Assembly (NCBI RefSeq): GCF_020564935.1
Contig: NZ_JAJCXB010000032.1
Location: 17,170-81,169, forward strand
Length of the DNA: 64,000 nucleotides
Reading direction: 5' to 3'
Source: Streptomyces pinistramenti
GTDB taxonomy: Bacteria; Actinomycetota; Actinomycetes; Streptomycetales; Streptomycetaceae
Positions 17,626 through 25,889 of the stretch are shown here, one piece after another. The notes beneath the pieces are model-generated. The model ran no database searches, was not told the DNA's origin, and saw only the letters and a list, made by a program, of their open reading frames with translations. Made by a program: the position numbers and the translations under genes. Position 1 is the first letter of the stretch; each line of letters opens with the position of its first letter.

Positions 17626-18330
17626 ATGCCACCTTCCGATGCCGCAGGTCACGCCCTTGTCGCCGGGCACACCGTCTACTCCTGCGTGATGGGCTCGCGC
17701 GCCTTCGGACTGGCCGTCGAGGGCAGCGACACCGACCGGCGCGGGGTGTATCTCGCGCCCGCCGAGCTGTTCTGGCGCTTCGAGAAGCCGCCGTCGCACG
17801 TGTCGGGCCCGCGCGAGGAGGAGTTCTCCTGGGAGCTGGAGCGGTTCTGCGCGCTGGGGCTGCGCTCCGATCCGAACGTTCTGGAGTGTCTCCACTCGCC
17901 GCTGGTGGAACGGATCGACGCCACCGGACGCGAGCTGCTGGACCTGCGCGGCGCCTTCCTGTCCCGGCAGCTCCACCGCACCTTCGCCGGGTTCGCCGCC
18001 TCGCAGTTCACGAAGCTGCGGGCGGACGTCCGCCGGGAGGGCGCGCCGCGCTGGAAGCACGCCATGCATCTGCTGCGGGCCCTGGCCTGCTGCCGTGACG
18101 TCCTGCGCAACGGCGCCCTGACGACGGACGTGGGGCAGGCCCGCGCACAGCTGCTCGCGGTCCGGCGCGGCGAGCTGTCCTGGGACGAGGTGACACGGCG
18201 GATGGCGGCGCTGACCGATGAGGCCGCGGCGGCGGTGTCCGGCTCCCCGCTCCCCGACGAGCCGGACCGGGCCCGGGTGGAGGACTTCCTCGTCAGAGCC
18301 CGGCGGGCGTCACTTCCTGGTACCGGGTGA
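17626..18330 (+). CDS. Predicted nucleotidyltransferase (RlaP-like)
   Basis: 234 aa. The minimal nucleotidyltransferase motif GSRAFGLAVEGSDTDRRG (residues 23-40, GS-x8-DxD) is followed by a predicted helical part ending DEPDRARVEDFLVRARRASL. The arrangement fits the RlaP-type family, proposed in RNA repair on genomic context. Here it is unaccompanied by an RNA ligase and faces the ADP-ribosylglycohydrolase gene tail to tail. Substrate unknown. Confidence 0.8.
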   Translation: MPPSDAAGHALVAGHTVYSCVMGSRAFGLAVEGSDTDRRGVYLAPAELFWRFEKPPSHVSGPREEEFSWELERFCALGLRSDPNVLECLHSPLVERIDATGRELLDLRGAFLSRQLHRTFAGFAASQFTKLRADVRREGAPRWKHAMHLLRALACCRDVLRNGALTTDVGQARAQLLAVRRGELSWDEVTRRMAALTDEAAAAVSGSPLPDEPDRARVEDFLVRARRASLPGTG

Positions 18331-18331
18331 G

Positions 18332-18349
18332 CGGGGCCCTGCGGCCCCG
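18332..18349. terminator. Short hairpin between convergent genes
   Basis: CGGGGCC / GGCCCCG with a 4-nt loop sits in the 30-bp space between the nucleotidyltransferase and ADP-ribosylglycohydrolase stops. Confidence 0.6.
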
Positions 18350-18360
18350 TCACGTGAGCC

Positions 18361-19365
18361 TCACCCGTCCCAGGCCGCGCCCAGCGCCAGCAGGTCGTCG
18401 CGGTACTCGATGCGGTCGGCCCACTCGTCGGGCCAGGCCCCGGCCCCCAGGCACGCGCCCGCGAACGCCCCGGTGAGGCAGGCGATCGAGTCGGAGTCGC
18501 CGGAGGTGCAGGCGGCCCGGCGGAGCGCGGTGAGCGGCTCGTCCGGGAAGAGCAGGAAGCACAGCAGGCCGGTGGCGAGCGCCTCCTCGGCGATCCAGCC
18601 CGCGCCGGTGGCCAGGCAGGGATCGGCCTCCGCGTCCGGCGCCCGCAAGGCCGCGTCCAGCCGGTCGAGCACGCCGATGCACTCGTCCCAGCCGCGGGCG
18701 GCGAACGCCGCGGGGGACGGGTCCTGGGCGCGCCGCCACAGGTCGCCGAGCCAGTCCTCCTGGTAGCCGGTGCGCCGGTCGCGCGCGTGATCGCGCAGCA
18801 GCCCGGTCAGCTCGGCGGGCCGGGCACCGGCGGCCAGGACCTGCACGGCGTACGCAGTCAGCTCACTGGCGGCGAGCGCCGTCGGGTGGCCGTGGGTCAG
18901 CGCGGACTGCAACTGTGCCGCACCGGCCCGCTGCTGGGGGCTCAGTCCGGGTGCCAGGCCGATCGGCGCGACCCGCATGTTGGCGCCACAGCCCTTGGAT
19001 CCCATCCTGCTGGCCTCCGCCCAAGGCCGTTCCGTCGCGCTCAGCACCTGGCAGGCGGTGAGGCAGGTGGTGCCCGGCGCACGGTTGTTGTCCGGTGAAC
19101 GCCACCAGGCGACGTACTCCTCGCGGAGCGGGCGCTCCAGGCTCTGCGGGGTGAGCGGGCCGCGTGCCATGGCGGTGCGCAGCCCGCGGCCCAGGGCCAG
19201 CGTCATCTGGGTGTCGTCGCTGACCTGCGCGGGCTCGGGCAGCGTCAGCCGCCGCCAGGGCCCGTACCGCGCCAGGATCGACGGGACGTCGTCGAACTCG
19301 GTGGGATAGCCGAGTGCGTCCCCGAGAGCGAGCCCGATCAGCGCGCCGGTTGCTGCGGTCCCCAT
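18361..19365 (-). CDS. ADP-ribosylglycohydrolase (DraG/ARH) family protein
   Basis: 334 aa. Metal-binding motifs of the family are visible: GALIGLALGDALGYPTEF at the N-terminus, SDDTQMTLALGRGL near residue 50, and TSGDSDSIACLTGAFAGACL near residue 285 (GDxDS-type, binuclear metal). Such enzymes remove ADP-ribose from proteins, nucleic acids or metabolites. The ATG at 19365 has AAGGGGTGG 5 nt upstream; this ribosome binding site lies inside the 3' arm of a hairpin. A GTG three codons upstream (19374) is itself inside that hairpin. The gene follows rluB by 90 bp on the same strand. Confidence 0.88.
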   Translation of the reverse strand: MGTAATGALIGLALGDALGYPTEFDDVPSILARYGPWRRLTLPEPAQVSDDTQMTLALGRGLRTAMARGPLTPQSLERPLREEYVAWWRSPDNNRAPGTTCLTACQVLSATERPWAEASRMGSKGCGANMRVAPIGLAPGLSPQQRAGAAQLQSALTHGHPTALAASELTAYAVQVLAAGARPAELTGLLRDHARDRRTGYQEDWLGDLWRRAQDPSPAAFAARGWDECIGVLDRLDAALRAPDAEADPCLATGAGWIAEEALATGLLCFLLFPDEPLTALRRAACTSGDSDSIACLTGAFAGACLGAGAWPDEWADRIEYRDDLLALGAAWDG

Positions 19366-19369
19366 GAAA

Positions 19370-19407
19370 ACCACCCCTTAATCGTCACAATGACAATAAG
19401 GGGTGGT
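19370..19407 (-). promoter_or_regulatory. Inverted repeat covering the ribosome binding site of the ADP-ribosylglycohydrolase gene
   Basis: Arms ACCACCCCTTA (19370-19380) and TAAGGGGTGGT (19397-19407) are perfect complements; the 16-nt loop contains a second pair GTCA/TGAC (19384-19387, 19391-19394). In the leftward transcript the 3' arm contains the AAGGGGTGG ribosome binding site. It could be a translational control hairpin, a dyad operator, or the rluB terminator. Confidence 0.7.
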
Positions 19408-19455
19408 GATCTTCCCCGGCAAGCCGCCGGCGGCCGGGATCAGGGGGTCAGCCGC

Positions 19456-20634
19456 TTACAGCTCGACCTCGCGCATCAGCATGCCGACCTCGGTGTTGGT
19501 CATCCGGCGCAGCCAGCCGGACTTCTGGTCGCCCAGCGGGATCGGCCCGAAGCTCGTACGGACCAGCCGCTCGACCGGGAATCCGGCCTCCGCGAGCATC
19601 CGGCGGACGATGTGCTTCCGGCCCTCGTGGAGGGTCACCTCGACGAGATAGTTCTTGCCGGTGTTCTCCACCACCCGGAAGTGGTCGGCGCGGGCGTAGC
19701 CGTCCTCCAGCTGGATGCCGTCCTTGAGCTGCTTGCCCAGGTCACGCGGGAGCGGGCCCTGGATCGCGGCGAGGTAGGTCTTCTTGACGCCGTAGCGCGG
19801 GTGGGTCAGACGGTGGGCCAGCTCGCCGTGGTTGGTGAGCAGGATGATGCCCTCGGTCTCGGTGTCCAGCCGGCCGACGTGGAAGAGCCGCGTCTCACGG
19901 TTGGTGACGTAGTCGCCCAGGCACTGCCGGCCGTCCGGGTCCTCCATGGTGGAGACGACGCCGGCCGGCTTGTTCAGCGCGAAGAAGAGGTACGACTGGG
20001 TGGCGACCGTCAGGCCGTCGACCTTGATCTCGTCCTTCTGCGGATCGACGCGGACGCCCTGCTCCATGACGATCTCGCCGTTGACCTCGACGCGCGCCTG
20101 GTCGATCAGCTCCTCGCAGGCCCGCCGCGAGCCCATGCCGGCCCTGGCGAGCACCTTCTGGAGCCGCTCGCCCTCCTCCTCACCGAAGGTCTTGGGGGTC
20201 TTGACCTGCGGCTTGTTGTGGCGGGCGCGGTTGCGCTCCTCGATCTTGGCGTCCAGCTCGCGGGGCCGCGAAGGCGCCTGGCCGCGCTGCGGCCCGCCCT
20301 TGGCACCGGGACGTGCCCCCTTGGAGGCGGCACCCGTACGCGGACCGCCCTTGGCGCCGCCACGGGCCGCAGCGCCCCGGCTGCCGCCGCTCTTCGGGGC
20401 ACCGCCCTTGCGGTCGTCGCCGCTCTTCGGGGCGCCCCTGCGCTCGTCGCCACGGCCGGCTGAGCCGCCCTGCCCACCGGATCCGCCCACGTCGTAGCGG
20501 CGCTCCTCGGGACGGGGACGTCCCGCGCGCTTCTGCTGGTCGTCGCGGCCCCCCGTACCCGAACGCCGGCGGTCGCCGCCGGCGCCCGCGCTCCCGTTGT
20601 TCCGGTTTCCGCTGTTCCTGCCGCTGCTTCGCAT
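19456..20634 (-). CDS. rluB: 23S rRNA pseudouridine synthase RluB-like, with long disordered N-terminus
   Basis: 392 aa. Residues ~1-135 are a low-complexity Gly/Arg/Ser/Lys extension with repeated GAPKSG and RGG-like elements. An S4 domain follows (RLQKVLARAGMGSRRACEEL), then the catalytic RsuA/RluB core with HVGRLDTETEGIILLTNHGE (catalytic Asp in GRLDxxTEG) and ALNKPAGVVSTMEDP. The enzyme modifies 23S rRNA. The ATG overlaps the scpB stop (ATGA, 20634). Order scpA-scpB-rluB-cmk-der is an old actinobacterial arrangement, here interrupted between rluB and cmk. Confidence 0.92.
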   Translation of the reverse strand: MRSSGRNSGNRNNGSAGAGGDRRRSGTGGRDDQQKRAGRPRPEERRYDVGGSGGQGGSAGRGDERRGAPKSGDDRKGGAPKSGGSRGAAARGGAKGGPRTGAASKGARPGAKGGPQRGQAPSRPRELDAKIEERNRARHNKPQVKTPKTFGEEEGERLQKVLARAGMGSRRACEELIDQARVEVNGEIVMEQGVRVDPQKDEIKVDGLTVATQSYLFFALNKPAGVVSTMEDPDGRQCLGDYVTNRETRLFHVGRLDTETEGIILLTNHGELAHRLTHPRYGVKKTYLAAIQGPLPRDLGKQLKDGIQLEDGYARADHFRVVENTGKNYLVEVTLHEGRKHIVRRMLAEAGFPVERLVRTSFGPIPLGDQKSGWLRRMTNTEVGMLMREVEL

Positions 20635-21314
20635 CAATGATCCGTCTGAGAGTCGCCGCTGTCGTCTACGTCGAACGACGGGATACCTTCCGGGGAGTCG
20701 CCCTCGACCGCGTCCGCCTCCGGGAGGAACGGTGCGAGCTGCGGGAGCTCTTCCAGGCCGCGCAGGCCCATCCGCTCCAGAAAGTAATTCGTCGTCCTGT
20801 ACAGGATCGCACCTGTTTCAGGTTCCGTCCCCGCCTCCTCCACGAGTCCGCGCTGGAGGAGTGTGCGCATCACGCCGTCACAGTTCACCCCGCGAACGGC
20901 CGAAACCCGGGAACGGCTGACCGGCTGACGGTACGCGACCACGGCCAGAGTCTCCAATGCGGCCTGCGTGAGCCGTGCGGTCTGGCCGTCCAGGACGAAG
21001 CTCTCGACCGCTTCCGCGTAGGCGGCACGGGAGTAGAAACGCCAGCCGCCGGCCACCGGCCGCAGGTCGAATCCGCGGCCCTGGCGCGCGTAGTCGGCGG
21101 CCAGCTCACGCAGCGCGAGCGCCACCGCGCGGCGCGGCCGCTGCAACACCCTGGCCAGGTGTTCCTCGGTCGCCGGCTCGTCGACGACCATCAGGACGGC
21201 CTCCAGCGCGGGCTTCAGCTCCAGCTCGGCGACGCCCAGCGCCCCGGCCGGCGCCGCGGGCCGCCCCCCACCCGCGCTCCCCTCGATGTCATACGCCCCG
21301 TCGGCCCCGCTCAC
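20634..21314 (-). CDS. scpB: Segregation and condensation protein ScpB
   Basis: 226 aa. Two winged-helix domains: the first with LKPALEAVLMVVDEPATEEH, the second with TQAALETLAVVAYRQPVSRS and VRGVNCDGVMRTLLQRGLVEEAG, followed by an acidic tail. ScpB dimerises and binds ScpA within the SMC condensin complex. Its GTG overlaps the scpA stop (GTGA, 21311-21314). Confidence 0.95.
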   Translation of the reverse strand: MSGADGAYDIEGSAGGGRPAAPAGALGVAELELKPALEAVLMVVDEPATEEHLARVLQRPRRAVALALRELAADYARQGRGFDLRPVAGGWRFYSRAAYAEAVESFVLDGQTARLTQAALETLAVVAYRQPVSRSRVSAVRGVNCDGVMRTLLQRGLVEEAGTEPETGAILYRTTNYFLERMGLRGLEELPQLAPFLPEADAVEGDSPEGIPSFDVDDSGDSQTDH

Positions 21315-22303
21315 GCCCGTGCCACCTCTTCCGCATCGTCGGACTCCGCATCCCCGGGCCGCTCCTGCTGCCCCGGTTCCCTGTCGAACTCGTCCGTCAC
21401 CACCGGGACGGCGTCCGCCGCGCCCGTCCACCGGACCGTGAGCGCCCCCAGGGCCTCCTCCTGGTCCAGCGCCACCACCCGCTCCCGGTAGAGCTCCAGC
21501 AGGGCCAGGAAACGCGCCACGACGGTGAGGGTGTCGGGCGCCCCGGCGACCAGTTCCTGGAAGCTGCGCTCGCCCGCCTCCCGCAGCAGCGCCATCACCA
21601 CATCGGCCTGCTCACGCACGCTCACCAGCGGCGCGTGGATGTGGTCGACGTAGACCTGCGGCCTGGCCTTCGGCTGCATCGCCTTGACCGCCAGCTTCGC
21701 GAAACCCTCGGGGCCGATGCTGAGGGCGACCTCGGGCAGCAGCTCGGCGTGCTCCGGTTCCAGGCCGACGGTCCGCGGGTACCTGCGGGCCTCGTCGGCC
21801 AGCCGGCCGCTGAAGATGTCCGCGATCCGCTTGTAGGCGCGGTACTGGAGCAGCCGCGCGAACAGCAGGTCGCGGGCTTCGAGGAGCGCCAGATCGGCCT
21901 CGTCCTCCACCTTGGCGACGGGCAGCAGCCGGGCGGCCTTCAGATCCAGCAGCGTCGCGGCGACGACCAGGAACTCGGTGGTCTGGTCGAGATCCCAGTC
22001 CGCCCCCATGGCCCGGATGTGCGCCATGAACTCGTCCGTCACCTGGGAGAGCGCGACCTCCGTGACGTCCAGCTTGTGCTTCGAGATCAGCTGGAGGAGC
22101 AGGTCGAAGGGGCCCTCGAAGTTGTCCAGCCGGACGGTGAACCTGCCGTCACCGGCCGGTGCCGGAGCCTCGGGGACACCGGACTCACCTGCCGTGTCCC
22201 CGGGGGCCGACGGCGGCTCCCCGGCCTGCTCGGCGTCCGGCCGCCGGCCGAGTGGACGGCGCGGGGCGCGCGGGGAAGGGGTGTCGTGGTGGGGCGTCGG
22301 CAT
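21311..22303 (-). CDS. scpA: Segregation and condensation protein ScpA
   Basis: 330 aa, longer than typical ScpA because of Pro/Arg/Ala-rich N- and C-terminal tails. Kleisin features: FTVRLDNFEGPFDLLLQLIS (residues ~54-73), then KLDVTEVALSQVTDEFMAHI, and a C-terminal winged-helix region with VVARFLALLELYRERVVALD. It bridges SMC heads. The gene lies 208 bp after the small DNA-binding-like gene and is tightly coupled to scpB. Confidence 0.95.
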   Translation of the reverse strand: MPTPHHDTPSPRAPRRPLGRRPDAEQAGEPPSAPGDTAGESGVPEAPAPAGDGRFTVRLDNFEGPFDLLLQLISKHKLDVTEVALSQVTDEFMAHIRAMGADWDLDQTTEFLVVAATLLDLKAARLLPVAKVEDEADLALLEARDLLFARLLQYRAYKRIADIFSGRLADEARRYPRTVGLEPEHAELLPEVALSIGPEGFAKLAVKAMQPKARPQVYVDHIHAPLVSVREQADVVMALLREAGERSFQELVAGAPDTLTVVARFLALLELYRERVVALDQEEALGALTVRWTGAADAVPVVTDEFDREPGQQERPGDAESDDAEEVARA

Positions 22304-22482
22304 CGTGGTCCATGGTGCTGCGGTTCCCGCGCCTGGGGCAGCGGGCTGGTGAGGGCGTCAGGCCCGGGAAAAGGAGGCTATCCCGTCGGACCCGGCCCCC
22401 TGGAACGCGCCGCGCGGCCGGGCCCCGACGGGCATCGGCCGCGCTTCTCCGGCGTTCCGGGCCGCCGGCACGCGGCCCCTGT

Positions 22483-22498
22483 GGTGACCGACGTCACC
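22483..22498. promoter_or_regulatory. CRP-like palindrome upstream of scpA
   Basis: GGTGAC-CGAC-GTCACC contains GTGA-N6-TCAC with perfect arms, in the 208-bp gap between the small gene at 22512 and scpA. Function inferred from symmetry only. Confidence 0.3.
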
Positions 22499-22511
22499 GG
22501 CGTACGGGCGC

Positions 22512-23108
22512 CTAGCGCCCCCGCAGCCGCCGCACCAGGATGCTGGCGTCGCCGCGCGATTCCAGGTCGGCGAGGACGACGGCGACCGCCTCGCGGACGA
22601 TCCGGCCGCGGTCGACGGCGAGGCCGTGCTCGCCGCGCAGCACCAGGCGGGCGTGTTCGAGGTCCATGAGCTCCTCGGCGGAGACATAGACGGTGATCTT
22701 CTCGTCGTGCCGTTCCCGGCCGCTGGGGCGCCGGTTGGCGCCGCGGCCACCCCCGCGCCTGCGGCCCTGCCCGCCGGCCTGCACAGCCGCGGCGGCCGCG
22801 TCCTGCCCTGCCGCCTGGCCTTCCTGCCTGCGGTGGCCCTGCGGGCCTTCCTGGCCCGTCTCGCGTCCGTTGTGCTCGGCCGGAGCCGCCGTGCGCGCCG
22901 TGTCCGCTCCCCCGTCAGCCGCGTCCGTGCCGCCCCGTGGTCCCGCCGGGGGCGCTTCCGCCACCGGGTCGGCCTCGCCGGCCGGGGACGGCACGCGGGG
23001 GCTGTCGCCGCCCGCGGTGGAGCCGTTCGCCGGGCGGCGGGGCGAGGAGGACTGCAGGCCCATGCCCCCGGTGGTACGGAACAGTTCGTCGGCTCCCGGC
23101 AGACTCAC
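22512..23108 (-). CDS. Conserved protein with disordered N-terminus and ribbon-helix-helix-like C-terminus
   Basis: 198 aa from the GTG that overlaps the stop of the ParA-like gene (GTGA, 23105-23108). Residues ~1-130 are Gly/Ala/Gln/Arg-rich with clusters such as GQGRRRGGGRGANRRPSG. The last ~65 residues run KITVYVSAEELMDLEHARLV, then GRIVREAVAVVLADLESRGD, a strand followed by two helices as in ribbon-helix-helix DNA-binding or ParB-like small partners. Being coupled to parA-like and followed by scpA, it is a candidate partner or regulator of the ATPase. No characterised homologue recognised. Confidence 0.7.
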   Translation of the reverse strand: MSLPGADELFRTTGGMGLQSSSPRRPANGSTAGGDSPRVPSPAGEADPVAEAPPAGPRGGTDAADGGADTARTAAPAEHNGRETGQEGPQGHRRQEGQAAGQDAAAAAVQAGGQGRRRGGGRGANRRPSGRERHDEKITVYVSAEELMDLEHARLVLRGEHGLAVDRGRIVREAVAVVLADLESRGDASILVRRLRGR

Positions 23109-24268
23109 TCGGCGTGACACCGGGCGAGCACCTCCCTGGCAAGCTGGCGATAGGCGGCGGCACCCACGGAGTTGGACGCGTACGTGGTGATCGGCTCGCC
23201 CGCGACGGTGGTCTCGGGGAAGCGGACCGTACGGCCGATGACGGTGTGGTAGACGTGCTCGTCGAAGGCTTCCACGACGCGCGCCAGGACCTCACGGCTG
23301 TGCACGGTGCGGGAGTCGTACATCGTCGCCAGGATGCCGTCCAGTTCCAGCTCGGGGTTGAGCCGCTCCTGGACCTTCTCGATCGTCTCGGTGAGCAGCG
23401 CGACACCACGCAGCGCGAAGAACTCGCACTCCAGCGGCACGATGACCTTGTGAGCCGCCGTCAGGGCGTTGACCGTGAGCAGACCCAGCGAGGGCTGGCA
23501 GTCGATGACGATGTAGTCGTAGTCGGCGAGCAGCGGCTTGAGCGCCCGCTGCAATGTCGACTCGCGCGCGACCTCACTGACCAACTGCACCTCTGCCGCA
23601 GACAAATCGATATTGCTGGGCAGCAGGTCCATGTTGGGGACCGCGGTCTTGAGCAGCACCTCGTCGGCCGACATGCCCCGCTCCATGAGCAGGTTGTAGA
23701 CCGTCAGGTCCAGCTCCATCGGGTTGACGCCGAGGCCGACCGACAGGGCGCCCTGCGGGTCGAAGTCGACGAGCAGCACCCGGCGGCCGTACTCGGCGAG
23801 TGCGGCCCCCAGGTTGATGGTCGAGGTGGTCTTGCCGACCCCGCCCTTCTGGTTGCACATCGCGATGATCTTGGCTGGGCCGTGCTCCGACAACGGTCCC
23901 GGAATCGGGAAGTACGGCAGCGGACGCCCGGTCGGGCCGACCCGCTCGCGGCGCTGGCGGGCAGCGTCCGGAGCGAGCGTCGCCGCGTACTCGGGGTCCG
24001 GCTCGTACTCCGCGTCCGGATCGTAGAAATGCCCCTTGGGCAGGTCGTCGTAGTCGGCGAGACGGGCGGGTTCTCCACTGCCCCGGTCGCCGGCCATGGC
24101 GTTCACGTGATGGCCGTCCATGCTCTGGTGGGCTGTCGTGGTCGTGCTCTGGCGGGCTGCGAAGGCGGGGACCGCTACGGAGCCGACAGCCTCGTGCCCC
24201 GAGGGGGCTTGGCCCCGTGCAACCGCTCCTGGCTGAGCACCTCCGGGAGTAAATGTCGACTCATTCAC
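23105..24268 (-). CDS. ParA/Soj-family ATPase (second, scp-linked)
   Basis: 387 aa. An unusual ~130-residue N-terminal leader (Gln/Thr/Asp rich, with DDLPKGHFYDPDAEYEPDPE) precedes the deviant Walker A CNQKGGVGKTTSTINLGAAL (Lys141-Thr148), VLLVDFDPQGALSVGLG, and Walker B DYIVIDCQPSLGLLTVNAL. The family includes chromosome-partition ATPases; this scpAB-linked copy is distinct from the oriC parA and resembles the actinobacterial gene corresponding to Rv1708. No parB follows. The ribosome binding site AAGGAGGT is 15 nt from the ATG, longer than usual. Confidence 0.93.
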   Translation of the reverse strand: MNESTFTPGGAQPGAVARGQAPSGHEAVGSVAVPAFAARQSTTTTAHQSMDGHHVNAMAGDRGSGEPARLADYDDLPKGHFYDPDAEYEPDPEYAATLAPDAARQRRERVGPTGRPLPYFPIPGPLSEHGPAKIIAMCNQKGGVGKTTSTINLGAALAEYGRRVLLVDFDPQGALSVGLGVNPMELDLTVYNLLMERGMSADEVLLKTAVPNMDLLPSNIDLSAAEVQLVSEVARESTLQRALKPLLADYDYIVIDCQPSLGLLTVNALTAAHKVIVPLECEFFALRGVALLTETIEKVQERLNPELELDGILATMYDSRTVHSREVLARVVEAFDEHVYHTVIGRTVRFPETTVAGEPITTYASNSVGAAAYRQLAREVLARCHAE

Positions 24269-24608
24269 AAGTCGTCTTACCTCCTTGGATGTGACCAGGA
24301 AACTTATCGATAGGTCAGCGTGACACCATGCCGACGGTTGGCGACTCTATGGCGTGTCGGGCGTCCGCAGCAACACAATCCACCGGACCCGGCACGATGT
24401 GTCGGCTATCGAACCCCCCGATGTCAAGGGTGCAAGCGGTGTGCACACGAGGTTTCGGGGGTGTGCGAATCGGTTAAAGGGTTACGTTCAACGCGAGTTG
24501 AGCGCCGGTGCGCCGGCACCACTCCTCCGGCGTGTCGCACAAGCGACCGGCCGGGCCCTGTCGACAAGGCCCGGCCGGATGTGCTGCGTTGACACGCGTC
24601 GTTGACGC
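24269..24608. other. Intergenic region between parA-like and ald
   Basis: 340 bp. Holds the promoter region of the parA-like gene (AT-richer 24275-24330) and the ald terminator hairpin. Short open frames on both strands have no support. Confidence 0.6.
24547..24578 (-). terminator. ald: ald terminator hairpin
   Basis: CCGGCCGGGCC and GGCCCGGCCGG flank a ten-base loop that itself contains TGTCGACA. It lies 30 bp past the ald stop. Confidence 0.85.
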
Positions 24609-25733
24609 TCAGCCCAGGAGCGTGCGCAGCTCCACGGACTCCAGACCGTGCGCCTCGGCGACCTCGCGGTAGACGACCTTGCCGTCGTGCGTGTTGAGGC
24701 CCTTGGCCAGCGCCGGGTCACGGCGCAGCGCCTCGACCCAGCCGTTGTCGGCCAGCGAGACGATGTAGGGCAGCGTCGCGTTGGTCAGCGCGTGGGTGGA
24801 GGTGTTGGGCACCGCGCCGGGCATGTTGGCGACGCAGTAGAAGACCGAGTTGTGGACCGGGAAGGTCGGCTCGGCGTGCGTGGTGGGGTGCGAGTCCTCG
24901 AAGCAGCCGCCCTGGTCGATCGCGATGTCGACAAGGACACTTCCGGGCTTCATCTTGGCGACCAGCTCGTTGGTGACGAGCTTGGGTGCCTTGGCCCCGG
25001 GGATCAGGACCGCGCCGACGACGAGGTCGGCCTCGATGACGGCCTTCTCCAGCTCGAAGGCGTTGGAGACGATCGTCTGCACCTTGGTGCCGAAGATCTT
25101 GTCGGCCTCGCGGAGCTTGTTGATGTCCTTGTCGAGCAGGGTGACGTGGAAGCCGAGGCCCACGGCGATCTGCAGGGCGTTCCAGCCGGAGACACCGCCG
25201 CCGATGATGACGGCCTTGCCCGCCGCGACACCGGGAACGCCACCGGGCAGCACGCCGCGGCCGCCGGCCTGGCGCATCAGGTGGTACGCGCCGACCTGCG
25301 GGGCGATCCGGCCCGCGACCTCGGACATCGGGGCGAGCAGCGGCAGCTGGCGGCCGGCCGTCTCGACGGTCTCGTAGGCAATGGCGGTGGTACCGGACTC
25401 CAGCAGCGCGTCCGTGCACTCGCGGGAGGCCGCCAGGTGCAGGTACGTGAAGAGGGTCTGGTCCTTGCGCAGACGGTGGTACTCCTCCGCGATCGGCTCC
25501 TTGACCTTCAGGAGCAGGTCGGCGGTGGCCCAGACCTCGTCGGCCGTGCCGAGGATCTCCGCGCCGGCGGAGACGTACTCCTCGTTGGTGATGGAGGAGC
25601 CGAGGCCGGCGTCCTGCTCGACGAAGACCTGGTGGCCGTGGCGGACGAGTTCATGCACACCGGCGGGCGTGATCGCCACCCGGAACTCGTTGTTCTTGAC
25701 CTCGCGGGGGATGCCGACCTTCACGTCGATCAC
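24609..25733 (-). CDS. ald: L-alanine dehydrogenase
   Basis: 374 aa, family length 371-374. N-terminal KVGIPREVKNNEFRVAITPA with the substrate-binding Arg and, further on, LLLKVKEPIAEEY (catalytic Lys region) and LFTYLHLAASRE (catalytic His). The NAD domain has AVIIGGGVSGWNALQIAVGL (GGGxxG), and the DQGGCFEDSHPTTHAEPTF signature (catalytic Asp) follows. It interconverts alanine and pyruvate plus ammonia. GTG start with AAGGACC upstream. A palindrome 35 bp upstream suggests regulation. Confidence 0.96.
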   Translation of the reverse strand: MIDVKVGIPREVKNNEFRVAITPAGVHELVRHGHQVFVEQDAGLGSSITNEEYVSAGAEILGTADEVWATADLLLKVKEPIAEEYHRLRKDQTLFTYLHLAASRECTDALLESGTTAIAYETVETAGRQLPLLAPMSEVAGRIAPQVGAYHLMRQAGGRGVLPGGVPGVAAGKAVIIGGGVSGWNALQIAVGLGFHVTLLDKDINKLREADKIFGTKVQTIVSNAFELEKAVIEADLVVGAVLIPGAKAPKLVTNELVAKMKPGSVLVDIAIDQGGCFEDSHPTTHAEPTFPVHNSVFYCVANMPGAVPNTSTHALTNATLPYIVSLADNGWVEALRRDPALAKGLNTHDGKVVYREVAEAHGLESVELRTLLG

Positions 25734-25767
25734 GGTCCTTGAATGAGTGCTTGCAGGGATTCATCCC

Positions 25768-25782
25768 TCATGTGACACATGA
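25768..25782. promoter_or_regulatory. Perfect palindrome upstream of ald
   Basis: TCATGTG-A-CACATGA, 15 bp with 7-bp arms, 35 bp upstream of the ald start in an AT-richer promoter region (25740-25870). Probably an operator; the regulator is not identified. Confidence 0.55.
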
Positions 25783-25889
25783 CGGAGCTGACCGCGCCGA
25801 ACGCGGCTCATCCAGTTTATTGAAGGATCTCTCGTTGTCTAGCCTTGCAAAGCATTAATCGTTTCCGGTAACACCACCGATTTCGTAGG

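Noticed and set aside
24269..24608. tRNA or riboswitch upstream of the parA-like gene
   Set aside because: No cloverleaf, TTCGA arm or known aptamer motif seen; only a terminator hairpin.
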